Shown: positions 42,508 to 59,880, counted from the first letter of the stretch. The stretch: DNA of 64,000 nt from Pectobacterium aroidearum (GCF_041228105.1 NZ_CP166097.1:4898001-4962000); one strand, 5' to 3'. The notes: generated by a model from the letters alone, not told the origin. Numbers and translations are program-made.

Positions 42508-45500
42508 TTACTCTTCTTCCAGCTCGATGTTGATACCCAGCGAGCGGATTTCTTTCAACAATACGTTGAAGGATTCCGGCATGCCTGGTTCCATCTGATG
42601 ATTGCCATCCACGATGTTCTTATACATCTTGGTACGGCCGTTCACGTCATCAGACTTAACGGTCAACATTTCTTGCAGGGTATAAGCTGCACCATAAGCT
42701 TCCAGCGCCCACACTTCCATCTCACCGAAGCGTTGACCACCGAATTGAGCCTTACCACCCAGCGGCTGCTGAGTAACCAGGCTGTAAGAACCGGTGGAAC
42801 GAGCATGCATCTTATCGTCAACCAAGTGGTTCAGTTTCAGCATGTACATGTAGCCCACTGTAACCTGACGCTCAAATTTCTCACCGGTACGTCCATCGTA
42901 CAGGGTAATCTGACCGGAGGTAGGGATACCGCCCATCTGCAACAGTTCCTTGATTTCTTTCTCTTTTGCACCGTCGAATACCGGCGTTGCAATTGGCATA
43001 CCTTTCTTCAGGTTTTCAGCCAGACGCATAACTTCTTCGTCTGAGAAAGTGCTCAGGTCGACTTTCTGACGCACATCGTCGCCCAGATCGTAGGCTCTCT
43101 GGATGAACTCACGCAGTTTAGTCACTTCTTCGTGCTGCTTGAGCATGGCGTTGATTTTCTCGCCGATACCTTTCGCAGCCATACCCAGGTGGGTTTCCAG
43201 AATCTGACCAATGTTCATACGTGAAGGTACGCCCAGCGGGTTCAGTACGATATCGACCGGCGTACCGTTCTCATCGTAAGGCATATCTTCGATCGGGTTG
43301 ATCTTGGAGATAACACCTTTGTTCCCGTGACGACCTGCCATTTTGTCACCCGGTTGGATCTGACGTTTAACAGCCAGATAAACCTTAACGATTTTCAGCA
43401 CGCCTGGTGCCAGATCATCGCCCTGAGTGATTTTACGGCGCTTAGCTTCGAGTTTTTTCTCAAACTCGTGCTTCAGCTCATCATACTGTTCTGCCAACTG
43501 TTCCAACTGATTCTGTTTATCTTCATCAGTCAGACCCAGTTCCAACCAGCGCTCACGCGGCAGTTTGTCCAGTTTGTCGGCTTCTACGCCGCCGGAAACC
43601 AGCACAGCGTGGATACGTGCAAACAGGCCCGCTTCCAGAATCTGCAATTCTTCAGTCAGGTCTTTCTTCGCCTGCTTCAGCTGCATTTCTTCGATTTCCA
43701 ACGCACGCTTGTCTTTTTCCACGCCATCGCGGGTAAAGACCTGTACGTCGATAATCGTACCGGAAACACCGTTTGGTACACGCAGAGAAGAGTCTTTAAC
43801 GTCAGACGCTTTCTCACCGAAGATCGCACGCAGCAGTTTTTCTTCTGGCGTCAGCTGAGTTTCACCTTTCGGCGTAACCTTACCAACCAGAATGTCACCA
43901 CCGGTCACTTCCGCACCGATGTAAACAATGCCGGACTCATCCAGTTTGGAAAGTGCTGCTTCACCCACGTTCGGGATGTCCGCAGTAATTTCTTCAGGCC
44001 CTAACTTGGTGTCACGAGACACACAGGCAAGTTCCTGAATATGGATAGTCGTAAAGCGATCTTCCTGAACCACACGCTCGGAAACGAGGATGGAGTCTTC
44101 GAAGTTGTAACCATTCCATGGCATGAATGCCACGCGCATGTTCTGGCCCAGCGCCAGTTCACCCAGATCGGTGGACGGGCCATCTGCCAGAACGTCACCA
44201 CGTTCTACCGGCTCACCCAGAGAAACACACGGCATCTGGCTGATGCAGGTGTTCTGGTTAGAACGGGTATATTTGGTCAGGTTATAGATGTCGATCCCGG
44301 CTTCGCCCGGATACATTTCATCGTCATTAACGCGAATTACAATACGGGATGCATCCACGTACTGTACTGTACCACCACGTTTGGCTACGGCAGTTACACC
44401 GGAGTCAACCGCAACAGCACGTTCCATACCGGTACCAACCAGCGGCTTATCAGCGCGCAGGGTCGGAACGGCCTGACGTTGCATGTTCGCACCCATCAGA
44501 GCACGGTTGGCGTCATCGTGTTCCAGGAACGGAATCAGGGATGCACCGACGGAAACCACCTGCTGTGTGGAAACGTCCATGTATTCAACCTGATCGCGGC
44601 TGAACAAGCTGGACTCGCCTTTGTTACGGCAGGTAACCAGTTCGTCGATGAAGCGGCCTTCTTCGTCCAAATTGGTGTTTGCCTGTGCGATAACGAAGTT
44701 ACCTTCTTCAATCGCAGACAGGTAATGGATCTCATCCGTCACCACGTTGTCACGCACACGACGATATGGGGTTTCAAGGAAACCATACTCGTTCGTTTGC
44801 GCATAAACGGACAGGGAGTTGATCAGACCGATGTTCGGACCTTCCGGCGTTTCGATAGGACAAACACGGCCGTAGTGAGTTGGGTGTACGTCACGGACTT
44901 CAAAGCCGGCGCGTTCACGCGTCAGACCACCTGGGCCCAATGCAGAGATACGACGTTTGTGCGTAATCTCGGACAGCGGGTTGTTCTGGTCCATAAACTG
45001 TGACAGCTGGCTAGAACCGAAGAACTCTTTCACGGCAGCCGAAATCGGCTTGGCGTTGATCATGTCCTGTGGCATCAGCGTATCGAGGTCGCCCAGAGAC
45101 AGACGCTCTTTTACAGCACGTTCTACACGCACCAGACCAACACGGAATTGGTTTTCTGCCATTTCGCCGACGGAACGGATACGACGGTTGCCGAGGTGGT
45201 CGATATCGTCCACTTCGCCTTTACCGTTACGGATATCAATGAGCTTCTTCATCACTTCGATGATGTCATCTTTGCTCAGGATACCAGAACCTTCGATCTC
45301 ATCACGTAACAGAGAACGGTTGAACTTCATACGACCAACCGCAGACAGATCGTAGCGGTCTTCAGAGAAGAACAGGTTCTCGAACAGCGTTTCTGCTGCT
45401 TCACGCGTTGGCGGCTCACCAGGACGCATCATGCGATAGATTTCAACCAGTGCGCTCAGGCGATCGTTTGACGGATCGACACGCACGGTTTCAGACATGT

Positions 45501-46536
45501 ATGCACCATGATCAAGATCGTTAGTGAACAGAGTCTCAATACGTTTGTGGCCAGACTGGCTCAGTTTAGCCAGCAGATCCAGCGACAGCTCCATGTTAGC
45601 TGCGCCGATCAGTTCACCGGTGCTCTCGTCGATATAGTCTTTGGACAGAACTTTGCCAGCGATATATTCAACAGGCACTTCAATGCGTTCAATACCGTCT
45701 TTCTCTAACTGACGGATATGGCGTGCAGTGATACGGCGGCCTTTTTCGATATAAACTTTACCGTTCGCTTCGATATCAAACGAGGCGGTTTCACCACGCA
45801 GGCGCTCAGGAACCAGATCCATCTGCAATTTATTGCCATTGATTTCATAGACAATTTTATCGAAGAAAAGATCGAGAATCTGCTCGGTGGAGTAACCCAG
45901 CGCACGCAGGATAATGGTCGCAGGCAGTTTGCGGCGACGGTCGATACGAACAAACAGGTTATCCTTCGGATCAAACTCGAAATCCAACCAGGAACCACGG
46001 TAAGGAATAATACGTGCGTTATACAGCACCTTACCTGAAGAGTGGGTTTTACCTTTGTCGCTATCGAAGAACACACCAGGACTACGGTGCAACTGAGACA
46101 CGATTACGCGCTCAGTACCGTTGATCACGAAGGTACCGTTATCGGTCATGAGCGGAATTTCGCCCATGTAAACTTCTTGTTCTTTGATGTCTTTAACGGT
46201 GCCTTCAGGCGCTTCGCGCTCGTAGATCACCAGGCGCAGTTTAACGCGCAGCGGCGCAGAGAACGTCACACCACGGATCTGACATTCTTTAACGTCAAAT
46301 ACTGGCTCGCCCAAGCGATAGCTAACGTATTGCAGCTCTGAATTACCGCTATAGCTTTTTATGGGGAAAACAGAACGGAATGCAGCTTCCAAACCGTACT
46401 GACCTTCCGGGTCTTGCTCGATAAACTTCTGGAACGAGTCAAGTTGGATAGAAAGGAGATAAGGTATGTCCAAAACCTGTGGACGTTTACCAAAATCCTT
46501 ACGAATGCGTTTTTTCTCGGTATAGGAGTAAACCAT
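42508..46536 (-). CDS. rpoB: RNA polymerase beta subunit
   Basis: Encodes 1342 residues. The rifampicin region reads [23 protein letters not shown], i.e. wild-type at the usual resistance positions. The C-terminus ends in GINIELEEE. Its expression is set by the attenuator and RNase III region downstream of rplL. Confidence 0.98.
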   Translation of the reverse strand: MVYSYTEKKRIRKDFGKRPQVLDIPYLLSIQLDSFQKFIEQDPEGQYGLEAAFRSVFPIKSYSGNSELQYVSYRLGEPVFDVKECQIRGVTFSAPLRVKLRLVIYEREAPEGTVKDIKEQEVYMGEIPLMTDNGTFVINGTERVIVSQLHRSPGVFFDSDKGKTHSSGKVLYNARIIPYRGSWLDFEFDPKDNLFVRIDRRRKLPATIILRALGYSTEQILDLFFDKIVYEINGNKLQMDLVPERLRGETASFDIEANGKVYIEKGRRITARHIRQLEKDGIERIEVPVEYIAGKVLSKDYIDESTGELIGAANMELSLDLLAKLSQSGHKRIETLFTNDLDHGAYMSETVRVDPSNDRLSALVEIYRMMRPGEPPTREAAETLFENLFFSEDRYDLSAVGRMKFNRSLLRDEIEGSGILSKDDIIEVMKKLIDIRNGKGEVDDIDHLGNRRIRSVGEMAENQFRVGLVRVERAVKERLSLGDLDTLMPQDMINAKPISAAVKEFFGSSQLSQFMDQNNPLSEITHKRRISALGPGGLTRERAGFEVRDVHPTHYGRVCPIETPEGPNIGLINSLSVYAQTNEYGFLETPYRRVRDNVVTDEIHYLSAIEEGNFVIAQANTNLDEEGRFIDELVTCRNKGESSLFSRDQVEYMDVSTQQVVSVGASLIPFLEHDDANRALMGANMQRQAVPTLRADKPLVGTGMERAVAVDSGVTAVAKRGGTVQYVDASRIVIRVNDDEMYPGEAGIDIYNLTKYTRSNQNTCISQMPCVSLGEPVERGDVLADGPSTDLGELALGQNMRVAFMPWNGYNFEDSILVSERVVQEDRFTTIHIQELACVSRDTKLGPEEITADIPNVGEAALSKLDESGIVYIGAEVTGGDILVGKVTPKGETQLTPEEKLLRAIFGEKASDVKDSSLRVPNGVSGTIIDVQVFTRDGVEKDKRALEIEEMQLKQAKKDLTEELQILEAGLFARIHAVLVSGGVEADKLDKLPRERWLELGLTDEDKQNQLEQLAEQYDELKHEFEKKLEAKRRKITQGDDLAPGVLKIVKVYLAVKRQIQPGDKMAGRHGNKGVISKINPIEDMPYDENGTPVDIVLNPLGVPSRMNIGQILETHLGMAAKGIGEKINAMLKQHEEVTKLREFIQRAYDLGDDVRQKVDLSTFSDEEVMRLAENLKKGMPIATPVFDGAKEKEIKELLQMGGIPTSGQITLYDGRTGEKFERQVTVGYMYMLKLNHLVDDKMHARSTGSYSLVTQQPLGGKAQFGGQRFGEMEVWALEAYGAAYTLQEMLTVKSDDVNGRTKMYKNIVDGNHQMEPGMPESFNVLLKEIRSLGINIELEEE

Positions 46537-46863
46537 AGGGTTCCTCAGCTAGCTGACAAGTCGAACCACTCTGTCTGCCCTAACAAGGACAGTTCATGCA
46601 ACACTATTTACGTTGGTCGGAAAATAGACAACTTTCCGTAATACGTCTTTCTATTACTCTTAAACCATTTCGCTGCTCTTGCTTAGGCAAGGAGCCAATG
46701 CAGGAAAGCAGTATATTAAGTCGTCAATAGAAAAAAATATTGGGAGAAATCAATGGCTAAACAGTGTGAAATCCCATTGATACCCTACAGCGCAAAAAGG
46801 CTGGTGACTAAAAAGTCACCAGCCATCAGCCTAATAAATCAGGCTGCAACCTGAAAGATTGGC
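46537..46863 (-). other. rplL-rpoB intergenic region with attenuator
   Basis: No gene. It contains the attenuator hairpin near the rplL end and a long AT-rich leader before rpoB. In E. coli this space also holds an RNase III cleavage site. Confidence 0.7.
46794..46824 (-). terminator. rplL-rpoB transcription attenuator
   Basis: Perfect 11-base arms GGCTGGTGACT/AGTCACCAGCC (46799-46809 and 46814-46824) with a run of T on the minus strand. Corresponds to the partial terminator that reduces rpoBC transcription relative to rplJL in E. coli. Confidence 0.85.
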
Positions 46864-47247
<384 letters not shown>

Positions 47248-47295
47248 TCAGAAATAGTTTATACGTTAGCAAGTGCGTTAGAAAAGAAAGCGCTA

Positions 47296-47793
47296 TTACG
47301 CAGCTTCTTTTGCATCGCGAACAGCAGCCAGAGTGCGGACCAGTTTGCCTGCAGCGGCTTCTTTCATGGTCGACATCAGACGTGCCAGTGCTTCTTCGTA
47401 AGTCGGCAGCGTTGCCAGACGGTCAATTTGAGCCGCCGGGATCAGCTCACCTTCAAAGGCTGCAGCTTTGACCTCAAATTTTGCATTCGCTTTCGCGAAC
47501 TCTTTGAACAGACGAGCAGCAGCGCCCGGGTGTTCCATAGAATATGCAATCAGGGTCGGACCAACAAACGTGTCTTTCAGGCATTCAAATTGAGTGCCTT
47601 CAACGACGCGGCGCAGCAGGGTGTTACGAACAACACGCATGTAAACGCCAGCTTCACGACCTGCTTTACGCAGTTCGGTCATTTTATCAACGGTAACGCC
47701 ACGGGAATCCGCAACAACCGCAGACAGCGCACCTTTGGCTACTTCGCTGACTTCAGCAACAATCGCTTGTTTGTCTTGAAGATTTAATGCCAT
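47296..47793 (-). CDS. rplJ: Ribosomal protein L10
   Basis: Encodes 165 residues starting [35 protein letters not shown]. It anchors L7/L12 and, as the L10-L7/L12 complex, represses its own mRNA through the leader upstream. Confidence 0.97.
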   Translation of the reverse strand: MALNLQDKQAIVAEVSEVAKGALSAVVADSRGVTVDKMTELRKAGREAGVYMRVVRNTLLRRVVEGTQFECLKDTFVGPTLIAYSMEHPGAAARLFKEFAKANAKFEVKAAAFEGELIPAAQIDRLATLPTYEEALARLMSTMKEAAAGKLVRTLAAVRDAKEAA

Positions 47794-47938
47794 TAGCTTT
47801 TGCTCCTGGATTTAGCCGGAGAAAATCTCCGGAACTCACTTCACTTATCGCCAAAATTAGAGATAAGCGTTAAAACACGGTGAGCAGAATCCAGTAAAAA
47901 ATTATTCTTTATAAAAAAGAAAAACGTTATTTAGGCTC

Positions 47939-48022
47939 TGTCACCGTCTACGCAGGAAGATTAAGTTTCTTTCGAAACACCTGCGGTCTTGGACGGAGGC
48001 CTGGATAGGCCAGGCTCCAACC
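47939..48022 (-). promoter_or_regulatory. L10 leader (autoregulatory site)
   Basis: The minus-strand leader reads GGTTGGAGCCTGGCCTATCC, AGGCCTCCGTCC, then GACCGCAGGTGTTTCG and CTGCGTAGACGGTGACAG, closely matching the E. coli L10 leader secondary structure bound by L10-(L7/L12)4. Most of the 316-base rplA-rplJ gap is this leader and its downstream AT-rich part. Confidence 0.85.
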
Positions 48023-48065
48023 GAAAATTCTTGCGTTATCCCACTTCAGGAACAACGGGCGTAAA

Positions 48066-48094
48066 ATTATAGGTAAATCTCACACCCGAGTAAA
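48066..48094 (-). promoter_or_regulatory. rplJ promoter
   Basis: -35 TTTACT (48094-48089), 17-base spacer, -10 TATAAT (48071-48066), 16 bases after the rplA stop. Matches the position of the secondary promoter rplJp in E. coli. Confidence 0.75.
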
Positions 48095-48109
48095 GCGGAA
48101 CAAAAGCTA

Positions 48110-48814
<705 letters not shown>

Positions 48815-48817
48815 TTA

Positions 48818-49246
<429 letters not shown>

Positions 49247-49270
49247 TTAACTTTCCTCAATTGGGTAATA

Positions 49271-49294
49271 GCGCCTAGCGAAAGGCTCCCCGTG
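49271..49294 (-). promoter_or_regulatory. Possible L1 repressor site in the rplK leader
   Basis: The minus strand reads CCACGGGGAGCCTTTCGCTAGGCGC, a GCCT/AGGC hairpin with the GGGAGCC side motif that recalls the L1 target in 23S rRNA. Position just upstream of rplK fits E. coli autoregulation by L1. Confidence 0.5.
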
Positions 49295-49339
49295 GTTTGT
49301 ATTACGTTTCAGCCGCCATGCCGCCATTAAGACACCTGA

Positions 49340-49377
49340 AAAACAAAAGGCGCGAAATTATAGGTTAATTTCGCGCC
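49340..49377 (-). terminator. nusG terminator overlapping the rplK promoter
   Basis: Perfect 12-base arms GGCGCGAAATTA/TAATTTCGCGCC (49349-49360, 49366-49377) with a TTTTGTTTT tail on the minus strand, about 40 bases after nusG. Confidence 0.85.
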
Positions 49378-49385
49378 ATAGGCAA
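49357..49385 (-). promoter_or_regulatory. rplK promoter within the terminator stem
   Basis: -35 TTGCCT (49385-49380), 17-base spacer, -10 TATAAT (49362-49357). The -10 and most of the spacer are also the stem and loop of the nusG terminator. Confidence 0.78.
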
Positions 49386-49416
49386 GTAGCTATTTCCAAC
49401 AGGTCCTGTCGGATAA

Positions 49417-49962
49417 TTAGCCTTTTTCGACCTGAGCAAAGTCCAGCTCAACTGGCGTTGCACGGCCAAAGATAGAGACAGACACCTTCAGGCGACTCTT
49501 CTCATAATCAACTTCTTCAACAACACCGTTAAAGTCAGCAAATGGACCGTCGTTAACACGAACCATTTCACCCGGTTCAAACAGCGTTTTAGGACGAGGT
49601 TTGTCACCAACCTGCTGGAGACGATTCATAATCGCATCCACTTCTTTGTCACTGATTGGCGCAGGACGGTCAGAAGTACCGCCAATGAACCCCATAACGC
49701 GAGGTACGCTGCGTACAAGATGCCAGCTAGCATCTTCCATCACCATCTGTACCAAGACATAACCAGGGAAAAACTTGCGCTCGCTCTTGCGACGCTGGCC
49801 ACCACGAATTTCGACTACTTCTTCAGTAGGAACCATGACTTCGCCAAACAGTTCTTCCATATTATGGAGTTTGATATGTTCACGCAGTGATTGTGCTACG
49901 CGACCTTCAAAACCAGAGAACGCCTGAACGACGTACCAACGTTTTTTTGGAGCTTCAGACAT
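49417..49962 (-). CDS. nusG: NusG transcription factor
   Basis: Encodes 181 residues. [23 protein letters not shown] opens the NGN domain; the C-terminal KOW domain has [25 protein letters not shown]. It links RNA polymerase to Rho or to S10/ribosomes. Starts one base after secE. Confidence 0.97.
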   Translation of the reverse strand: MSEAPKKRWYVVQAFSGFEGRVAQSLREHIKLHNMEELFGEVMVPTEEVVEIRGGQRRKSERKFFPGYVLVQMVMEDASWHLVRSVPRVMGFIGGTSDRPAPISDKEVDAIMNRLQQVGDKPRPKTLFEPGEMVRVNDGPFADFNGVVEEVDYEKSRLKVSVSIFGRATPVELDFAQVEKG

Positions 49963-49963
49963 C

Positions 49964-50347
49964 TTAGAACCTCAGGCCAGTGATAAACGATACCAAACGG
50001 ACCAGAATACCATCCAGTCCCCACAAAATCAGTGACATCACGGCAGTCACCGCGGCAACGATTAACGTGGTGTGTAACGTTTCCTGACGAGTCGGCCAAA
50101 TTACTTTGCGCACTTCAGTGCGCGCTTCGCGAGCAAACGCTACGGTTGCTTTGCCTTTCGTGGTCAGCAGTGCCACACCACCGGCTGCGGCGATCAGGAT
50201 AACAACGGCCAATGCACGCAGGGGAAGACTAAATTCGCGGTAATAATAATTGCCAACAATCGCAACAACCAGCAAGGCACCTACTACCAGCCACTTAATC
50301 ACTTCCAGGCCACGCCCACTATCCTGAGCTTCGGTATTCGCACTCAT
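49964..50347 (-). CDS. secE: SecE translocon subunit
   Basis: Encodes 127 residues from [19 protein letters not shown], the E. coli start; five extra upstream residues are possible but unsupported. Three membrane segments, with the conserved [18 protein letters not shown] amphipathic segment. Forms SecYEG. Confidence 0.96.
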   Translation of the reverse strand: MSANTEAQDSGRGLEVIKWLVVGALLVVAIVGNYYYREFSLPLRALAVVILIAAAGGVALLTTKGKATVAFAREARTEVRKVIWPTRQETLHTTLIVAAVTAVMSLILWGLDGILVRLVSFITGLRF

Positions 50348-50463
50348 AAACCAACCTGTCACAATGATTCAGACAAATAACTTTGCCCCGTAACCACGGG
50401 GCAACCAAACCGAAAGATGTTCTGTAAAACGAATAATTCGGTATTTACGCCGTATCTACAGAG

Positions 50464-50508
50464 CCTATCTCACCAATGATTATATCTCACAATCGCTGAT
50501 GAGATAGG
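50464..50508. promoter_or_regulatory. Palindromic TATCTCA cluster upstream of secE
   Basis: Arms CCTATCTCA (50464-50472) and TGAGATAGG (50500-50508) are perfect; a third related unit ATATCTCAC lies between (50482-50490), and a TATAAT on the minus strand overlaps it. Probably includes the secE promoter. Any regulator is unknown. Confidence 0.45.
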
Positions 50509-50525
50509 TTCTACCATGACAGCGT

Positions 50526-50554
50526 AGAAAAAGGGCATCAAATGATGCCCTTTT
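50526..50554 (-). terminator. Terminator of the tRNA-tufB operon
   Basis: Arms AAAAGGGCATC/GATGCCCTTTT with AAAT loop and T-run on the minus strand, about 30 bases after tufB. Confidence 0.9.
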
Positions 50555-50584
50555 ATCGCGTGTCGCGTCAAACGTTATCAGCGA

Positions 50585-51805
<1,221 letters not shown>

Positions 51806-51876
51806 TCACCACATCAACCAAGCGATAGCTTGCTGAATTTATTCACAGAAAGAAAATCAGGAGGAGGAAAAGGAAG

Positions 51877-51952
51877 TGGTGCTGATAGGCAGATTCGAAC
51901 TGCCGACCTCACCCTTACCAAGGGTGCGCTCTACCAACTGAGCTATATCAGC
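51877..51952 (-). tRNA. thrT: tRNA-Thr (anticodon GGT)
   Basis: 76 bases with encoded CCA, acceptor GCTGATA/TATCAGC, anticodon loop CTTGGTAA. Nearest to tufB, as thrT in E. coli. Confidence 0.95.
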
Positions 51953-51958
51953 ACATCT

Positions 51959-52033
<75 letters not shown>

Positions 52034-52162
52034 ATCCTGGAACTCGGCTACCTAATTTTTCTGTAGATTTTGAAATTGGGGAATGATACTTACAGGCCCC
52101 GCATTCTTCGATCCGGCTTACTCTTACTACCGTATCGATTATCTTGTTTCCAAGATTGAATT

Positions 52163-52247
52163 TGGTGGTGGGGGAAGGATTCGAACCTTCGAAGTCTGTG
52201 ACGGCAGATTTACAGTCTGCTCCCTTTGACCGCTCGGGAACCCCACC
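52163..52247 (-). tRNA. tyrU: tRNA-Tyr (anticodon GTA)
   Basis: 85 bases with a long variable arm, acceptor GGTGGGG/CCCCACC, anticodon loop CTGTAAA, CCA encoded. Corresponds to tyrU. Confidence 0.95.
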
Positions 52248-52264
52248 TGATTTTTTGTACTTGA

Positions 52265-52340
<76 letters not shown>

Positions 52341-52354
52341 TTCAAGTGCTGCGC

Positions 52355-52383
52355 ATTCTAGGTAGACAGAACGCTCGATGCAA
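52355..52383 (-). promoter_or_regulatory. Promoter of the thrU-tyrU-glyT-thrT-tufB operon
   Basis: -35 TTGCAT (52383-52378), 17-base spacer, -10 TAGAAT (52360-52355), followed by a GC-rich discriminator (GCGCAGC) typical of stringently controlled promoters and preceded by an A/T tract that may act as UP element. The rest of the gap to 52672 shows no gene. Confidence 0.8.
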
Positions 52384-52672
52384 CAAAAAAATTGCGTAAA
52401 ATGCGCTATCGCTTAGATTTTATCCAAATTCAGCCATAAATCTAGAGTGGCAGTCAGAATTAGCGCAAAGAACCACCAGTTCCATCTAATAAAACGGGGG
52501 ATTCGCCATCAACTTTCCCTCATATGTCTCTTGCACCAATAATGAAGTTTTTGCCCTCTGGGGGAGCAGACTCCGCACTGACAGATGCTATTTTGCTCAC
52601 TTTTCTAAGAAAATAGACTTGGAATGCATTTTGCTTATTAGAAGGAAATGTCTGACGAACAGGAAAAATACG

Positions 52673-53221
52673 ATGAAAACAGTTCAACTCAATGCGGCAA
52701 CCTTACCTGTCTATCGTGAAGAACTGGCCAATCTATTGATAGATGCCGTAGAGAAAGGTGCCTCTGTTGGATATCAATCGCCCCTACACCACAAAGAAGC
52801 TATTGAATATTTTCATAGCTTACAGATATCTGTCGCCAGCGGTGAACGCATACTTTGGGTCGCACGCGACGAGGAAGGTATCGTCGGAAGCGTACAGTTG
52901 GAGTTATGTCAAAAACCAAACGGAAGAAACAGAGCTGAAATTCAAAAGCTATTAGTTCATAGCCGAGCAAGGAGAACCGGGGTAGGCCGACAGCTCATTC
53001 ATTTACTGGAAAAGCACGCGCTTTTCCAGCAGAGGGGATTACTCTACTTAGATACTCAAGCAGGCTCCCCAGCAGAAGCGTTCTACCGCGCATTAGGCTA
53101 TCGACATCTGGGAGAATTGCCTGATTACGCATGCACGCCCGATGGCTATTACCATCCAACCGCTATCTATTATAAGCGCCTCTTTGCCGTGAATGGATTA
53201 GGTAAAGCAATCGCCAGCTAG
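52673..53221 (+). CDS. GNAT-family N-acetyltransferase
   Basis: Encodes 182 residues from MKTVQLNAATLPVYREELA; CAGGAAAAA lies upstream. The acetyl-CoA site is RRTGVGRQLIHLLEKHA, followed by LLYLDTQAGSPAEAFYRALGYR, typical of GNAT proteins related to tabtoxin-resistance acetyltransferases. Substrate unknown. Lineage-specific between the tRNA operon and coaA. Confidence 0.85.
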   Translation: MKTVQLNAATLPVYREELANLLIDAVEKGASVGYQSPLHHKEAIEYFHSLQISVASGERILWVARDEEGIVGSVQLELCQKPNGRNRAEIQKLLVHSRARRTGVGRQLIHLLEKHALFQQRGLLYLDTQAGSPAEAFYRALGYRHLGELPDYACTPDGYYHPTAIYYKRLFAVNGLGKAIAS

Positions 53222-53431
53222 CATGTACCCGATGCATCAACATAGAAGCATCGGGTACAGAACCGATTTTCTCTTCTTCTTTCTATCAGCAAAGTGTTAA
53301 CCTGCCCATTATCAAAAATTTATTACATAAGAAAAGGTGTCGCGATCATAGCGTTGGCTAGACTAATAGCCCGTTTTCTTCGCTGGCTGAGAGTCCCTTT
53401 TCTTACCTGTGAAGCAGGCAGAACACGACTT

Positions 53432-54382
53432 ATGAGCAATAGAGAGCAATCCTTGGCCACGCCATATCTACAATTTAACCGCAGCCAATGGGCCGCCTTG
53501 CGCGATTCCGTCCCGTTAACGCTGACAGAGGAAGAAATCGTTAAGCTCAAAGGGATTAACGAAGACCTCTCATTAGACGAGGTCGCAGAAATTTATCTGC
53601 CGCTATCTCGCCTGCTTAATTTCTATATCAGCTCTAATTTACGCCGTCAGGCGGTACTCGAGCAGTTCTTAGGGACTGATGGCCAAAAGATACCTTACAT
53701 AATCGGTATTGCGGGTAGTGTCGCCGTCGGAAAAAGTACCACAGCCCGTGTGCTGCAGGCATTATTAAGCCGTTGGCCGGAACATCGCAGTGTAGAGCTC
53801 ATTACAACCGATGGGTTTCTTCATCCAAATAAGGTGTTAAAAGAACGTGATTTGATGAAGAAAAAAGGCTTTCCGCAATCATATGATATGCATAGCCTAG
53901 TAAAATTCGTTTCTGATATAAAATCAGGAACACACAAAGTCACCGCTCCAACATATTCTCATCTAACATACGATATCGTTCCTAATAACAATAAAGTGTT
54001 GGAACAACCTGATATTTTAATATTAGAAGGCTTGAATGTTCTACAGAGTGGAATGGACTATCCACATGATCCACATAGAGTTTTCGTCTCTGACTTTGTT
54101 GATTTCTCTATCTATGTCGATGCACCAGAAACACTACTACAAACATGGTATATAAATCGTTTTTTGAAATTCAGGCAGGGTGCATTCTCAAATCCAAATT
54201 CGTATTTCCATAACTATGCAAAATTGACAGAAGAAGAAGCTGTCGGTATTGCTTCTCAACTATGGAAGGAAATAAACGGACTTAATCTAAAAGAAAATAT
54301 TCTACCCACACGGGAGAGAGCCAGTCTGATTATGACTAAAAGCGCTAATCATGCCGTTGAATGTGTGCGATTGAGAAAGTGA
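53432..54382 (+). CDS. coaA: Pantothenate kinase
   Basis: Encodes 316 residues, the E. coli length, from [20 protein letters not shown]. The open frame begins earlier, but this start aligns with the family. P-loop [41 protein letters not shown] and RLRK end are visible. First step of CoA synthesis, feedback-inhibited by CoA. Convergent with birA across a shared terminator. Confidence 0.95.
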   Translation: MSNREQSLATPYLQFNRSQWAALRDSVPLTLTEEEIVKLKGINEDLSLDEVAEIYLPLSRLLNFYISSNLRRQAVLEQFLGTDGQKIPYIIGIAGSVAVGKSTTARVLQALLSRWPEHRSVELITTDGFLHPNKVLKERDLMKKKGFPQSYDMHSLVKFVSDIKSGTHKVTAPTYSHLTYDIVPNNNKVLEQPDILILEGLNVLQSGMDYPHDPHRVFVSDFVDFSIYVDAPETLLQTWYINRFLKFRQGAFSNPNSYFHNYAKLTEEEAVGIASQLWKEINGLNLKENILPTRERASLIMTKSANHAVECVRLRK

Positions 54383-54399
54383 AAAGCGAATAAATATAT

Positions 54400-54424
54400 A
54401 AAAGGGGGTTACCCCCCTTTTTTT
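54400..54424. terminator. Bidirectional terminator between coaA and birA
   Basis: AAAGGGGG/CCCCCTTT with a short loop; T-run on the plus strand and A-run upstream serve both directions. Confidence 0.8.
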
Positions 54425-55383
54425 CACGCACCACGCAGAGAAATCTCCCCACCAATATATGGCGTGACCAACCCATCGTTTTCTAAGAGCAGCGCCCCTT
54501 GACGATCTATTCCTCGGTCGATTCCATATATTTCACGATTACCGATAATCAAACGAACCGGGCGATTAAAATAGTTATCCAATTTTTCCCATCTGGGAAT
54601 AAATGGCTCAAGGCCTTGTAGTTCAAAGATAGCCAGAGCCCCTCTTAATTCAGAAATAAGAGTCGAAGCGAGTGTATTGCGATTAATATCTATACCTGCT
54701 TCTTGTAAATTTATCCAGCCTTGACTAATCGTATCTGGAGCGGGCTCTCTCATCTGTAGATTAATGCCCGCGCCAATGACCAGGTTAGCCGCATCCCCTG
54801 TTTTTCCGGTAAGCTCGACAAGAATACCTGCTAATTTTCTATCCTTCAGATATAAATCATTGGGCCATTTGACTCGGACACCATCAGCACCAAGCTTGTG
54901 AAGTACTTCTGCCATTACGATACCGATAACCAGGCTAACACCAACAGCCGCGGCTGGCCCCTGTTCTAGACGCCAATATAAGGATAAATATAAATTCGCC
55001 CCAAAGGGCGAAAACCATTGCCGACCTCGACGACCACGCCCAGATTGCTGATATTCAGCAAGGCATGCATCACCGGAGGATAAAATATCCAATCGATCTA
55101 AAATATACTGATTAGTAGAATCAACGACAGGTAAGACTGTCACTCCACCTTCCGGTAGGTGCTTAAGAATAACGTCTTCGTCCAATAACTGCATAGGTGC
55201 TGGTAATGAATAGCCCTTACCCGTCACAGTAAAAACATCTATTCCCCAATCACGTATCGTTTGGATATGTTTGTTAATCGCCGCTCGACTCATCCCCATC
55301 ATTTCACCCAGTAATTCACCGGAATAAAATTCGCCATCAGAGAGGATTTTAATTAGTTTAAGAGGAACCGTAATATCTTTCAT
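54424..55383 (-). CDS. birA: BirA: biotin ligase and bio operon repressor
   Basis: Encodes 319 residues. N-terminal winged helix ([24 protein letters not shown]), then the ligase domain with [18 protein letters not shown] adenylate loop and VKWPNDLYL. It charges biotin carboxyl carrier protein and represses bio genes. ATG overlaps the murB stop by four bases. Confidence 0.95.
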   Translation of the reverse strand: MKDITVPLKLIKILSDGEFYSGELLGEMMGMSRAAINKHIQTIRDWGIDVFTVTGKGYSLPAPMQLLDEDVILKHLPEGGVTVLPVVDSTNQYILDRLDILSSGDACLAEYQQSGRGRRGRQWFSPFGANLYLSLYWRLEQGPAAAVGVSLVIGIVMAEVLHKLGADGVRVKWPNDLYLKDRKLAGILVELTGKTGDAANLVIGAGINLQMREPAPDTISQGWINLQEAGIDINRNTLASTLISELRGALAIFELQGLEPFIPRWEKLDNYFNRPVRLIIGNREIYGIDRGIDRQGALLLENDGLVTPYIGGEISLRGA

Positions 55384-56417
55384 GATAATACCTCGATGGC
55401 ATTGACCTCACCATGTGCAGCAATAAAGCGAACTTCAGGCTCCAGCTCTATGGAGAATTTTGCAGCAACCTGACTGCGGACATAACGTGCTAATTCGACA
55501 ACATCGGAGCTTTTTGCATTATTTTTATTAATTAGAACTAATGCCTGTTTCTCATGTACAGCCGCACCACCAAGCTGAAACCCTTTAAGCTCGCACTGAT
55601 CGATCAACCATCCAGCGGCCAATTTAACGTTGCCATCGGTTTGTAAATACTGAGGGGCATCCTGATACTCTCGTAAAACACGTTCAGCATGCTGCGGTGT
55701 AATTATTGGGTTTTTGAAGAAGCTACCGGCATTACCTGTTACGGTAGGATCCGGAAGTTTACTGCGGCGCATATGGCATACGGAATCAAATATCTGCTGT
55801 GGCGTAACAGTTGTAGGGTCCAGCTTGACCAAATCACCGTAGTTAAGTATCGGGTTCCACTCTTTCTTTAAAAAGAGCCCTACTGCGATAATCGCAAACC
55901 CAGAGCGGTATTGATGCTTAAATATGCTTTCACGGTAATCGAACTGACATTCCTCGGAGGTAAAACGCATGACGTTACCTTCAGTCAGATCCAACACGTC
56001 AACATAATCACAAACATGCTGTAATTCGATACCGTACGCACCAATATTCTGTATCGGTGCAGAGCCCACGCATCCAGGGATTAATGCCAGATTCTCTAAC
56101 CCTGCAATACCACACTTGAGCGTATATTCAACTAATTGATGCCAGTTCTCGCCAGCACCGACATGAATATACCAGCCGTCACTTTCTTCTCGAATATCTA
56201 TACCCTTGAGCCGATTTAACAGAATAGTGCCTAAAAAATCCTCAAGAAAAAGGACATTACTCCCTTCCCCTAGCAATAAAATCGGCTCTTGTAATGCGCT
56301 GGCGACGCGCCATCCTTCAATCAATTTCTCCTGAGTATCCGCAACCTTAATACAAGATGCGGAAACAGGTAATGAGAAAGAGTTATAAGACTTTAATGAA
56401 ATAATGCTCGACGCCAT
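55380..56417 (-). CDS. murB: MurB: UDP-N-acetylenolpyruvoylglucosamine reductase
   Basis: Encodes 345 residues from [14 protein letters not shown]; a ten-residue upstream extension is less likely. FAD-binding [38 protein letters not shown], and [10 protein letters not shown] with the catalytic serine are present. Second committed step of peptidoglycan precursor synthesis. It follows the rRNA operon terminator by about 115 bases. Confidence 0.95.
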   Translation of the reverse strand: MASSIISLKSYNSFSLPVSASCIKVADTQEKLIEGWRVASALQEPILLLGEGSNVLFLEDFLGTILLNRLKGIDIREESDGWYIHVGAGENWHQLVEYTLKCGIAGLENLALIPGCVGSAPIQNIGAYGIELQHVCDYVDVLDLTEGNVMRFTSEECQFDYRESIFKHQYRSGFAIIAVGLFLKKEWNPILNYGDLVKLDPTTVTPQQIFDSVCHMRRSKLPDPTVTGNAGSFFKNPIITPQHAERVLREYQDAPQYLQTDGNVKLAAGWLIDQCELKGFQLGGAAVHEKQALVLINKNNAKSSDVVELARYVRSQVAAKFSIELEPEVRFIAAHGEVNAIEVLS

Positions 56418-56532
56418 GATAGAAATACCTACGAATTCAGATATCACATAGTCTACCTGATCTACGCAAGATTATCGGCGGTCTTTCGCCACGGGACACG
56501 CGTAAAGAAGTACTCTCCGCAACGCGCACAGC

Positions 56533-56562
56533 AAAAAGCCCCTGTCTTCCGACAGGGGCTTT
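56533..56562 (-). terminator. rRNA operon 2 terminator
   Basis: Same stem and T-run as the operon 1 terminator. Confidence 0.9.
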
Positions 56563-56573
56563 CCACTTGTTTG

Positions 56574-56693
56574 ATGCCTGGCAGTTCCCTACTCTCACAT
56601 GGGGAAGCCCCACACTACCATCGGCGCTACGGCGTTTCACTTCTGAGTTCGGCATGGGGTCAGGTGGGACCACCGCGCTATCGCCGCCAGGCA
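56574..56693 (-). rRNA. rrf: 5S ribosomal RNA (operon 2)
   Basis: 120 bases, same sequence as the 5S of operon 1 as far as compared. Confidence 0.97.
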
Positions 56694-56825
56694 AATTCTG
56701 TTTTATTCCGACCGTTACTTAACATGACTTTTTTCTTTGTCATCTCCGTAACCATCAGAACCAATCTTTGAACAAGCTGAATATCGTTCTCTATGAGTCG
56801 TCTCACAAAACACCTTCGGTGTTGT

Positions 56826-59732
<2,907 letters not shown>

Positions 59733-59880
59733 TCACAACCCGAAGGTGTCTTTGATAAATCAAAGTCACTGTCGCGCTGCGATTATTTGAGAGACTCATT
59801 GACAGACTGCATCGCCATCGACACCCAAAGGTATCAACGCACGTTCAGCTGTCATGTTTCAATTTTCAGCTTGTTCCAGA

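Noticed and set aside
53294..53431. 46-residue N-terminal extension of coaA
   Set aside because: The family start at 53432 gives exactly 316 residues as in E. coli.
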